The notes under the pieces are model-generated. The model was given only the letters and a program-made list of their open reading frames with translations, was not told the origin of the DNA and did not search any database. DNA of 14,361 nt. Origin: Nitrospinota bacterium. GTDB lineage: Bacteria; Nitrospinota; Nitrospinia; UBA9942. The DNA lies in assembly GCA_016234205.1 (NCBI GenBank), contig JACRGN010000058.1, positions 1 to 14,361 of the forward strand, written 5' to 3'. This document shows, piece after piece, positions 6,752 through 14,329 of the stretch. Numbering within the stretch: position 1 is the first letter of the stretch; each line of letters begins with the position of its first letter. Made by a program: the position numbers and the translations under genes.

Positions 6752-8584
6752 TCATCTTTTTTTAAATGATTCAATCTTGAAATTCAGATTAGGAAACTCA
6801 TTAGGCAGTTTCGTAATGTTATAAACCATGACACCGATGGACATTCTATCCAACCACGAAGAAGCCGGCCACCCCACATGAACTGTAATGTTTTTATCAG
6901 ATAACTCGTAAGAGATCAAATGCAATAACGCCCTAATCTTATTAATTATAGTTGCCTTCTTCACTGGAAATCGAAAATGATTCTCTGAAATTTTTGGCGG
7001 GATTCTTTCCCTTGGCGAAAAAAAACTTACAAATACAGTTAGGTCATAAGCCTTAGTTATTTCTAAATCTCTGGGTCTTTTAAAACAAATATGAACATTT
7101 TTTTTATCAGATTCTGCAATATGAAAAATTAAATCCATAGGTTTTTCAGCCTTTTCTACTTCAACTATTTCAGGAGACCGTTTTTGCGCTACAATAATTC
7201 CTGCTATCAGGGAAATGGCTGTCGCAACACCCAAAAGAACTGTTCCATAAGGTTTATGATACGCTAAATACAAAAAACAACTAAAAAGGATTAAAAATAA
7301 AAATAAGGTCCCTGTCCTAGAGGTATTATATGCATGAACTTCTTTAGTTCCTTTAAAATACCGGTATATTAACAGTGAGCCTATGTTGATAACAAAGCTC
7401 GCTACAAGACCTAATGCATACATCTCTGCCAGTGTCCCCTGACTTCCATTCGTAACAAAAATAATAAAGGTGTATAAGATTGCATTAGTAATATGAAGCC
7501 TATACAAAGAATTATGCCTGTTAGTTTTGATAATCCAATCAAAACCGTAACGATGTGCAACCCTTTCCATCAACTCGCTTGAAGCGATATAGGCTGTATT
7601 TACAGCCATTATCAAGGTAATGCTTGCTAAAACTGCCACAATCATTCCAAAAGGAACATTTGCAACATGCACGGCAAAATAAGTAATTAAATCTGTTTCG
7701 TGTTCTTTTAAATTAATATTCTCCGAAAGCGACAGAGCAGAAATAAGTGGGGTAACAATCCCTACGGTGAGGGCAAGAAAAATATATGCCCTTCCAATAT
7801 CCCGCCAGCTTTTTACCAATCCAGATGTTTGTAAAACTGATTCAACTCCAGAATAAGCCAAAATACAACTTGAAATACTTGCAATAAGAATATAGTAACT
7901 ATTAAATATACCGCCATTATAAAGCTGTTTGGTGGAATTAACTGCACTGTCTTTCATAACAGCAAGTTGACTTAAGTTAACATTTAAAATTCCAGCAAGT
8001 ATTAAGTTTACCAAAACAAATGCAGCAAAAATAAAAATTCCAAAAGTAAATTTGGCATTTTCCTTTATGCCTAATATATTCAAACCTGCAATTGCCCAGA
8101 TGATTGCAACTTCCAATACAAATTTTGCAGTAATGGAAAGATTAATAAATGAAGTTCCATTTTCAACAGCGCTTACTGTTGATATACTTGCAGTGAGAAT
8201 ATAATCCACTATAATTGATGCAACTGCAATGAATGAAATAACAGGGCCCAAAACTAAATATGAAAAATTATATACACCGCCGCCTTTAATATTATTCACC
8301 TCAAGAATTTCTCCGATTTCAACCATTCTTGTAGAAAGAAATCGTATTAATATGGAAGTAAATGCAATGTAGAAAATGGCATTTGTTCCGATAAAACGAA
8401 AAGCTTCGCTCGGGGCATAAAATATGGAAGTCAGCTCATCCATTAATGTAATAATTGCAATTGCAAAAAAAGTAAGAAACCATTTTCCCTGGTCAAAATA
8501 AGAAAGCAGATTTTTCTTCCGCATCAATAAAACAAAAATAGCAATCAGTATAATATTTGTAAAAATGTATATAAATATTTTCAC
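6752..8584 (-). CDS. APC-superfamily permease, KimA-like
   Basis: This is a 610-residue integral membrane protein with about 12-13 hydrophobic helices. GGGVYNFSYLVLGP (101-114) followed by VDYILTAS (126-133) is the helix-3 region typical of APC amino-acid and cation transporters. Length, the AEMYALGL segment and a soluble C-terminal tail of about 120 residues resemble the KimA (YdaO) K+/H+ symporter more than short amino-acid permeases. An extra N-terminal helix (1-21) precedes the canonical first helix. Substrate is not provable by reading, and amino-acid uptake remains possible. The GTG at 8584 follows the lipoprotein stop by 16 bases, so the two are co-transcribed. An AAGGAG lies about 12 bases upstream, somewhat far. 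The K+ hypothesis is strengthened by the EIIA-Na,K-type ATPase next door. Confidence 0.85.
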   Translation of the reverse strand: MKIFIYIFTNIILIAIFVLLMRKKNLLSYFDQGKWFLTFFAIAIITLMDELTSIFYAPSEAFRFIGTNAIFYIAFTSILIRFLSTRMVEIGEILEVNNIKGGGVYNFSYLVLGPVISFIAVASIIVDYILTASISTVSAVENGTSFINLSITAKFVLEVAIIWAIAGLNILGIKENAKFTFGIFIFAAFVLVNLILAGILNVNLSQLAVMKDSAVNSTKQLYNGGIFNSYYILIASISSCILAYSGVESVLQTSGLVKSWRDIGRAYIFLALTVGIVTPLISALSLSENINLKEHETDLITYFAVHVANVPFGMIVAVLASITLIMAVNTAYIASSELMERVAHRYGFDWIIKTNRHNSLYRLHITNAILYTFIIFVTNGSQGTLAEMYALGLVASFVINIGSLLIYRYFKGTKEVHAYNTSRTGTLFLFLILFSCFLYLAYHKPYGTVLLGVATAISLIAGIIVAQKRSPEIVEVEKAEKPMDLIFHIAESDKKNVHICFKRPRDLEITKAYDLTVFVSFFSPRERIPPKISENHFRFPVKKATIINKIRALLHLISYELSDKNITVHVGWPASSWLDRMSIGVMVYNITKLPNEFPNLNFKIESFKKR

Positions 8585-8600
8585 TTAAAAATACATCTCC

Positions 8601-10085
8601 TTAAAAAGGTATGTATAAAACCTTGAAATAGCTTTTACCATTCTTTTTACCAAGCTCTAACAGCCCCTTCAATATTGAAAAGCTCCCCCCGTCTCCCCTC
8701 TTTTCATAGGATATAAGAAATGATAAATCTATAAACTCGCCAAAGTCATTCTTCTTATGAGAATAGAGACCCCATAATAATTTTGATTCCATCTCCCCTT
8801 TTATATTTGAATCATACTCATATAGCCTGAAGATTGGGGCATAGTTCTTCTCAAAACCCTCAGTCTCAATAGGAATTATCTCCGGGAAGTGAAAGATGGT
8901 CTCCCCATCCTTTTTACTTTTATAATTGAAAAGGGGCCATAACCTTAACTGAAAAGAGTTCGGAGTTCGGAGTTCGGAGTTCGGAGTTTTATTTGCGGAT
9001 GTTTCATATTCATATTTGCTTATAAGCAAAAACCTGTGGACTATCTTCTCTGAGTCTTCGGGATACTCTCTCTTGTATGTATAAAGAGGCCAGAGGAAGA
9101 AACGTTCATTCAAATGCTCTTTATCTCTATAACCATATATGGGAAACACTTTAAAAACATTCAAATTATCACCCTTCCCTTTCTGAATAATGGGCCAGGG
9201 GAAATCCCAGAGTGTAAGATTTTCATCATCATCATGGAGGTAGTTAAAGAATGGCCAGATGATACTCTTTGTAACCCTGTTAGGAGATGTTTCAGAGGCA
9301 TAAAGGGGGAGGAATGCCCTGTATTTCTTGGGACGTGATGTATCAAGGTCTGTATTTTGATAATGGATTAGCGGCCAGAGGAAAAACTTTTTTGAGTATT
9401 CACCCTCCTTTTCCTTATAACCGAAGAGGGGCCACATTCTAAATCCCGACTCCTTTTCACCTGTAATTGTTGAAAAGATAGGCCAGATAAAGTCTTTATT
9501 TACTGTCTTATCATCTCTCGTCCTCGCATAAATAGGCCATAAAACAAATTTTATCTCATCCTTGCCAAACCTCTTCCTCATATCACCATAAATTGGAAAC
9601 AAGCCGCCGTAACCCTCACCCTCCTCCGTCTGCCCCCAGAATACAGGGAAAAAGCCAAAGTCCCTTTTCTTCCCTTCCGTTTCCTTAAATTCCTTTCTTG
9701 ATGTGAAAAGTGGCGTAAACCTTGATGAGCTCTCCTCAGAATTCCTTTTATATTTGCCGAGGGGATAGATAACATCCACATCACTTGTATCATCCTTTTT
9801 ATCTTCTGTCTTAGAATAAAATGGCCTGAATATCTTCTCCTCTTTTTGAGCCTCCTTTTCAATTGTTATAAACGGACCTAAAATATTATATCGGGTTATA
9901 TTTTTCTCTCCATCATAGGTATAGTCAAAAAAGGGCTGATAGTTTCCGGTCTCATATTGTTTAGCCTTCTGTTCATCCGCATCAGGACTTTTATTCTCTA
10001 TATTTTTATTATGAGAAGTGGCACAGCTTATTAAGACTAAAATACAGGATGAGAGACTTAAAAATATTTTGATTTTATTTCTCAT
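8601..10085 (-). CDS. Lipoprotein with ~17 WPxF/Y repeats
   Basis: This 494-residue lipoprotein has a Sec signal ending in lipobox LISC (Cys21); Ala at +2 favours the outer membrane. The mature part is a tandem array of weak repeats, each with an aromatic-Pro-aliphatic-aromatic core such as WPIY, WPLF, FPIY or LPLY. These occur near residues 88, 107, 125, 147, 164, 183, 201, 218, 237, 260, 277, 297, 314, 332, 383, 404 and 417, every 17-20 residues, joined by charged Lys/Glu/Asp turns. This suggests a beta-meander, barrel or solenoid. I do not recognise a named family. A heptamer tandem repeat encodes an extra loop (about 367-377) between two units. It heads a unit with the permease and probably the ATPase. 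No strong Shine-Dalgarno is seen. Confidence 0.88.
   Translation of the reverse strand: MRNKIKIFLSLSSCILVLISCATSHNKNIENKSPDADEQKAKQYETGNYQPFFDYTYDGEKNITRYNILGPFITIEKEAQKEEKIFRPFYSKTEDKKDDTSDVDVIYPLGKYKRNSEESSSRFTPLFTSRKEFKETEGKKRDFGFFPVFWGQTEEGEGYGGLFPIYGDMRKRFGKDEIKFVLWPIYARTRDDKTVNKDFIWPIFSTITGEKESGFRMWPLFGYKEKEGEYSKKFFLWPLIHYQNTDLDTSRPKKYRAFLPLYASETSPNRVTKSIIWPFFNYLHDDDENLTLWDFPWPIIQKGKGDNLNVFKVFPIYGYRDKEHLNERFFLWPLYTYKREYPEDSEKIVHRFLLISKYEYETSANKTPNSELRTPNSFQLRLWPLFNYKSKKDGETIFHFPEIIPIETEGFEKNYAPIFRLYEYDSNIKGEMESKLLWGLYSHKKNDFGEFIDLSFLISYEKRGDGGSFSILKGLLELGKKNGKSYFKVLYIPF
8957..8988. repeat. Heptamer tandem repeat inside WP-repeat lipoprotein
   Basis: AGTTCGG is repeated four times exactly plus AGTT (CCGAACT on the coding strand). 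It encodes TPNSELRTPNS between two WP units, lengthening that interval to 33 residues from RFLL (351) to WPLF (383), versus the usual 17-20. The frame is kept. Confidence 0.9.
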
Positions 10086-10121
10086 ATCAAACCAAATAAA
10101 ACTCCGATTTTTTTAAAGTTT

Positions 10122-10149
10122 ATTCTATTATTTAATAAAAAAATGTAAA
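10122..10149 (-). promoter_or_regulatory. Candidate promoter of lipoprotein-permease-ATPase unit
   Basis: On the minus strand TTTACA (10144-10149) and TAGAAT (10122-10127) are separated by 16 bases, each one mismatch from consensus. Transcription would start near 10115, about 30 bases before the lipoprotein ATG. The 80-base gap is very A/T-rich, so a chance match is possible. Confidence 0.45.
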
Positions 10150-10165
10150 TTTTCGTAACTTATTT

Positions 10166-11800
10166 TTACTGCACCCTCAAGTTGTAAGAGCCATAGGTTG
10201 ATATTGCACCTGAATCTGAATACGCCTTTGACCTCACATAATATGTCCCTGTTGCAGTTGCAGTCCATGTTATAAGAGAGGACTTATCAGTACCAGTTAG
10301 AGACCTGTCATCATTGGATGTAATCAGAGTAGCCCCATCTGTGCTATAGAGAAAAAGATGTGTATCCGCACCATTTGTAAGATTGAGGGTTTCTATAGTA
10401 TAGGTCGTCCCACTTGTAGCGATAAAACTTATCCAGTCCTCATCCCCTGAAGGATAGTAGGTATGGTGATAAGATGTACCAAGGGTTACTGTCTTTGCCT
10501 GACTTCTGTTGTTGTCACTCTCATAGCTGTCAGACGCATATTCAATAGACCTTGCACTAAATATAGAGGATGGATTGAGTGTACTGCCCTGCCCCCTAAC
10601 AAACCAGCCGTCCCAGAAGTCTTCTAAACTAACCTCTACGGCTGTTGGCAGATAATTCTTTGATACATCCCATACACCACTAAAACCTGCTGATAAGAAT
10701 ATATTCCAAAGGACAGATGATACTGACAACTCATTATCAGAGCCTGTTGCAAGGGATGAGTATGAAGGCGTTTTTATTTCATAGGAAAATAAAAGATTTC
10801 CGTTTCCACTCCCTCCTGTAGTATCCACATAATACTCTGGATTTGAATAGCCTGCATAACTCCTGACACTACTGCCAAAAAATGTAGCCCACCCTTCAGA
10901 CCATGCAAGCCTTATATCGTAATGTCCTGTTATTGTATGTGTTCCGCCGGGAGAGTTATCCTTTGAAAAATTATTTGATACCCAATGACCAAATTCATGG
11001 AGTATTACCATATCATCATAACAATCACTGTCTGTTGATTTCCCAAGAAAATGCAGGTCATTCGCGGCAGCACTGTAATATGTCCCGTCTGTATTTCCGT
11101 CATACCAGATTGCCTTAACTTTACTTGATGTAAAACTGCCGTTCTTTGCAACTACAAACTCAGCCCCGTCTGTCAATGTATCAAGTATATTAAATGGCCC
11201 CCCTGCACCGCTGACAAGTGATGCATTAAGATTTTTTGAATAAGTCCCAGTTGATGCCGCGCTGAAAACATCAGATACTACTGAATATATACTATTACTC
11301 CCGTTTACAATCTCTATATTGTAAGCCTTTGTCCCCTTGCCAAATACTACCGATGTGGATGTAAGACACCTGACATAGACATTTGAGGAGGGGGGTGAAA
11401 GGGTTACAGAATAGTTACCGTTTATATCAGTTGATGCAGAGGCAATAACACTGGAATTTGATGAATTGATAATCTCAATATCGGCAAATCTTACTGCCTT
11501 ATTCTGTGTGCCTGTAAATCCTGTAGAATCAAATGTCCTGTCTTCAAACTGGACTGCACCTGAAACCGTTGTTTTGCCACTACTTGGAGTAGTTGGTGTG
11601 CTGCCTGATGAACCACCCCCGCCACTGCCACAGGAGGCAAAAAAAAAGAGGCAAGAGACAAGAGACAAGAGGCAAGAAAAAAGCTGAAAGCTGAAAGCTG
11701 AAAGTTGAAAGAAGTCCCCTTTGAGCCTTGAGCCTTGAACTTTCTTGCATCTTGCATCTTGCATCTTGCCTCTTGTATCTCTATTCTCCCTTAAACTCAA
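10166..11800 (-). CDS. Lipoprotein zinc metallopeptidase with PPC-like domain
   Basis: This protein has up to 544 residues. The signal peptide ends in lipobox FASC (Cys57), followed by a Gly/Ser/Thr linker. Residues about 77-140 resemble a carboxypeptidase-regulatory or Ig-like domain (TDINGNYSV). The catalytic part holds HEFGHW (His268, Glu269, His272) and downstream AWSEGWATFF with Glu302 as likely third zinc ligand, a gluzincin arrangement. Residues about 425-544 look like a bacterial pre-peptidase C-terminal (PPC) domain: DSYESDNN, DEDWISF, GTYYVRS. It is probably an envelope or secreted protease. The TTG at 11800 has AGGGGAG just upstream and overlaps the previous gene by 20 bases. The ATG at 11764 is the alternative and gives a more normal signal length. 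Tandem heptamers encode most of the signal peptide. Confidence 0.9.
   Translation of the reverse strand: MSLRENRDTRGKMQDARCKKVQGSRLKGDFFQLSAFSFQLFSCLLSLVSCLFFFASCGSGGGGSSGSTPTTPSSGKTTVSGAVQFEDRTFDSTGFTGTQNKAVRFADIEIINSSNSSVIASASTDINGNYSVTLSPPSSNVYVRCLTSTSVVFGKGTKAYNIEIVNGSNSIYSVVSDVFSAASTGTYSKNLNASLVSGAGGPFNILDTLTDGAEFVVAKNGSFTSSKVKAIWYDGNTDGTYYSAAANDLHFLGKSTDSDCYDDMVILHEFGHWVSNNFSKDNSPGGTHTITGHYDIRLAWSEGWATFFGSSVRSYAGYSNPEYYVDTTGGSGNGNLLFSYEIKTPSYSSLATGSDNELSVSSVLWNIFLSAGFSGVWDVSKNYLPTAVEVSLEDFWDGWFVRGQGSTLNPSSIFSARSIEYASDSYESDNNRSQAKTVTLGTSYHHTYYPSGDEDWISFIATSGTTYTIETLNLTNGADTHLFLYSTDGATLITSNDDRSLTGTDKSSLITWTATATGTYYVRSKAYSDSGAISTYGSYNLRVQ
11648..11778. repeat. Compound heptamer repeat forming a signal-peptide coding region
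   Basis: Near-continuous 7-bp units of four kinds occur here (coding strand): GCAAGAT three times, GCTCAAG/A, TTTCAGC three times preceded by TTTCAAC, and TTGCCTC/TTGTCTC four times. The outer blocks are inverted relatives: CAAGAGGCAAGA at one end mirrors TCTTGCCTCTTG at the other, so the array can fold into a large hairpin. It lies wholly within the 5' end of the PPC metallopeptidase gene. Confidence 0.85.
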
Positions 11801-12269
11801 TAACTCCCCTGTCCTTTCCTTCTTTTATATGATTTTTTTTATATTCATTCTTTTTAGCAACAGGATTTATTTCTAAGGTTTCCTCTCTCCTTACAGTCTC
11901 GCCAGTAATCATCTTCAATATAATAACAGCCTTTAACTCGTAAGTTTTACTATCAGGAATATATATCTGATACTGGAAAGTCTCTGTTTTATCTACTTCC
12001 AATATGCCATTCCATTTTTTTGTACCACTGAGCAATTTGAGTTTTTCAGGGAGTTCTATCTGGATATCTATATTTGAATGCTCTACAAGAGGAATTACTC
12101 TAAGATTTACTACAACCATACCAGGGATTGAAGACTGTTTTGCAAACTCTATTATTACATCTATCGGAGGAATGGGTTTTGATGAAATTAACAGCAAGAA
12201 AAGGATGGGGAAAAATATGGAAATAATTTTTGATATTCTATTTTTTGAAAAAAGCATTTTAGAAACCAC
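11781..12269 (-). CDS. Small exported or membrane-anchored protein, unknown function
   Basis: This is a 162-residue protein. A basic N-terminus and a hydrophobic stretch (about 14-30, ending LLLISS) form a signal peptide or anchor with no lipobox cysteine. The rest is predicted beta-rich (alternating hydrophobic strands such as VVVNLRVIPL and YELKAVIILKM), like a single Ig-like or transglutaminase-associated beta sandwich. The tail is Lys/Glu-rich. I do not recognise a family. GTG at 12269 is four bases after the stop of the pseudo-receiver gene, with AAAGG about eight bases upstream; ATG at 12257 is an alternative. The stop overlaps the start of the downstream lipoprotease, so it may assist that protein's secretion or act with it in the envelope. 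That is inferred from context only. Confidence 0.8.
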   Translation of the reverse strand: MVSKMLFSKNRISKIISIFFPILFLLLISSKPIPPIDVIIEFAKQSSIPGMVVVNLRVIPLVEHSNIDIQIELPEKLKLLSGTKKWNGILEVDKTETFQYQIYIPDSKTYELKAVIILKMITGETVRREETLEINPVAKKNEYKKNHIKEGKDRGVIEFKGE

Positions 12270-12273
12270 ATTA

Positions 12274-13155
12274 CTAACCTTTCAATCTCTTAAGAATCGG
12301 ACATGTATCCTCAGTGCATAGTTTATATTTTGAAGCAAACTCTGATTTTGGAATGACCTTTACCTGTATTCCACTTGGGCGACCCTTTGCAGATACATAC
12401 TCCAGATTTACCACATCCTTTCCCTCTACATCCCTTGCCCAATAACAATTCGTCCCACCGCCTACCACATTAACCTCCTCGTGATAGTGACCATCTATCT
12501 TCTGTGATATATCTATCGTTTGGGCTTCTCCCTTTGATTCCTGATTTGCCGGGGATGTTTTGGGTTTTTCATAGAATGCCCCAATCAATCTGGCAGACTC
12601 CTCTTTTACCTTCTTTTCCTTACTCTTAGGTTCAATCTTCCCATACCATGATACACCTGCAGTTTGACTTTGCCTGGACTGGCTCTGTTGAGGTGTTTTT
12701 GCCTCTACAACGACAGGTTTTTCAAGCACCTCTGCCATTTTCCTGTTGAGCGTCTCTGAATTTATAGGGGTGATTATAAAATTATTTGCCCCTGCCCCGA
12801 CAGCCTTTATAATATCCTCTTTATTATCTCCCGGTGTCATGACAATAACCGGCAGAGTTTTTTTATCAAACTGTTTTCTAACCTCCTTTAAAAAATCACA
12901 TGCCGACATTCCATTTATATTCCAGTTTAAAAGGACAAGGTTTATAGCACATCTCTTTGGAGCCTTCTTGCCTGCAAAGAGGGATGCCATGCCATCATCT
13001 ATCGTATATTCAATAACCCTGTTTAGTGCCTCACCACCCTCGCTGGCAGTGACAATATCATTAAGCCCCAACTGACTGCTCATAACATTCCTTGCTGACT
13101 CTCTACTGATAGTATCACTCTCAACTAATAATATCTTGATCTTTGCAATAGTCAT
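12274..13155 (-). CDS. Pseudo-receiver domain protein with unknown C-terminal domain
   Basis: This is a 293-residue cytoplasmic protein. Residues 5-147 have the receiver fold of response regulators, but key positions are altered. The acidic pair is Glu12-Ser13, the phospho-acceptor Asp is Asn77 (VLLNWNINGM), and the conserved Lys is Thr129 (IITPINS). Thr106 is kept. Aspartyl phosphorylation is therefore unlikely. About 12 extra residues (around 53-68) lie before the Asn77 strand. A Gln/Ser/Lys-rich linker (150-215) joins a C-terminal domain (about 217-293) with GHYHEEVNVVGGGTNC and a CTEDTCP pair, three cysteines in all, which I do not recognise. No helix-turn-helix is obvious. The ATG overlaps the bioF stop as ATGA, implying coupling. 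Confidence 0.88.
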   Translation of the reverse strand: MTIAKIKILLVESDTISRESARNVMSSQLGLNDIVTASEGGEALNRVIEYTIDDGMASLFAGKKAPKRCAINLVLLNWNINGMSACDFLKEVRKQFDKKTLPVIVMTPGDNKEDIIKAVGAGANNFIITPINSETLNRKMAEVLEKPVVVEAKTPQQSQSRQSQTAGVSWYGKIEPKSKEKKVKEESARLIGAFYEKPKTSPANQESKGEAQTIDISQKIDGHYHEEVNVVGGGTNCYWARDVEGKDVVNLEYVSAKGRPSGIQVKVIPKSEFASKYKLCTEDTCPILKRLKG

Positions 13156-14318
13156 ACAATCTCCAGTTTTTTTCCTGCCTTTTCAAATGACTCCAACGCA
13201 GCATCTAAGTCAGCCTTACTGTGAGTTGCCATCACCGTCACCCTCAGTCTTGATTTGCCATGCGGGACTGTCGGGGGACGAATCCCCTGAACAAAAACAC
13301 CTTCTTTTAAGAGCATCTGACTCATCTCAACCGCCCTATGGGTATCACCAACAAATACAGGTATAATCTGTGACTCGCTTCCCATTATATCAAATCCTAT
13401 ATTCTTAAGCCCATCTTTTAAATATCTGACATTCTTCCACAATAAATCTCTTAAATCATCCCCTTTTTCTATAATATCAATGGCTGCAATTGATGATGCA
13501 ATAACTGATGGCGGAAGGGAGGTAGTGTATATAAAACTCCTTGCCCTGTTTATAAGAAACTCAATTAACTTTTTCCTTCCTGCAACAAAACCTCCAAAAG
13601 AGCCAACCGCCTTACTCAATGTCCCCATAATTATATCTATACTATCATTCAATCCAAAATACTCACCTGTGCCCCTTCCATTCTTACCAAGAATGCCAGT
13701 GGCATGGGCGTCATCAACCATTAAAATAGCGGAATATCTCTTTGCAAGCAGGACTATCGCTTTTAAGGGGGCAATATCCCCGTCCATACTGAATATCCCG
13801 TCTGTAACAATAAGCCTCTTCTTAAAACCTGAAGACTTTTTAAGAAATTTCTCAAGTGCATCTATATCTTTATGCGGATACCTCTTTAACTCTGCCCCGC
13901 TTAAAAGGCAGCCGTCAATAATGCTTGCGTGATTCAGCTTATCACAAAATATTACATCTCCCTTTCCGCATATAGAAGATAGGACACCCAAGTTTGCTGT
14001 ATATCCTGAATTAAATAAAATTGCTGACTCTGTTTTCTTAAAAGATGCAATCTTCTCCTCCAATTCCTTATGGAGCTCCATACTGCCAGAAATCAGCCTT
14101 GACGCACCTGAGCCGCATCCGAATTTCTCTATTGCTGAAACAGCAGCCTTTTTTATTTCAGGATGCGAGGCAAGCCCAAGATAATTATTGGATGAAAGAA
14201 GGATTACCTCCCTTCCGCCAATCCTTACCCTATTCCCCTGCTCTCCTTCTATAATTTTTAATTCCCTATAAAGCCCCTCCCTTTTCAATTCCGCAAGCTC
14301 ATCATCTATAAAATCCAT
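13152..14318 (-). CDS. bioF: 8-amino-7-oxononanoate synthase-type alpha-oxoamine synthase
   Basis: This 388-residue PLP enzyme matches the full length of the alpha-oxoamine synthase family. It has His130 (LNHASIIDG), Asp202 and His205 in VDDAHATGILG, the Schiff-base Lys236 in GTLSKAVGS, and a C-terminal IRPPTVPHGKSRLR motif that favours BioF. BioF condenses pimeloyl-ACP or -CoA with L-alanine to start the biotin ring; glycine C-acetyltransferase is the closest alternative. No other biotin gene is in the window and the downstream genes are unrelated, so this may be an orphan or a differently used synthase. The ATG at 14318 has AAGG six bases upstream. A palindromic-type repeat lies directly upstream, at the window edge, so its promoter is not visible. 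Confidence 0.92.
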   Translation of the reverse strand: MDFIDDELAELKREGLYRELKIIEGEQGNRVRIGGREVILLSSNNYLGLASHPEIKKAAVSAIEKFGCGSGASRLISGSMELHKELEEKIASFKKTESAILFNSGYTANLGVLSSICGKGDVIFCDKLNHASIIDGCLLSGAELKRYPHKDIDALEKFLKKSSGFKKRLIVTDGIFSMDGDIAPLKAIVLLAKRYSAILMVDDAHATGILGKNGRGTGEYFGLNDSIDIIMGTLSKAVGSFGGFVAGRKKLIEFLINRARSFIYTTSLPPSVIASSIAAIDIIEKGDDLRDLLWKNVRYLKDGLKNIGFDIMGSESQIIPVFVGDTHRAVEMSQMLLKEGVFVQGIRPPTVPHGKSRLRVTVMATHSKADLDAALESFEKAGKKLEIV

Positions 14319-14329
14319 AAAAAACCTTA

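Noticed and set aside
11648..11778. Possible CRISPR array
   Set aside because: The repeats are contiguous 7-bp units with no unique spacers of CRISPR length, and no cas gene is present.
13480..13932. 150-codon plus-strand ORF
   Set aside because: It lies entirely opposite the conserved bioF gene, with no domain, no ribosome site and shadow-like composition.
13152..14318. Glycine C-acetyltransferase (Kbl) as the name of this gene
   Set aside because: The IRPPTVP motif and absence of a neighbouring threonine dehydrogenase favour BioF, though the two families are close.
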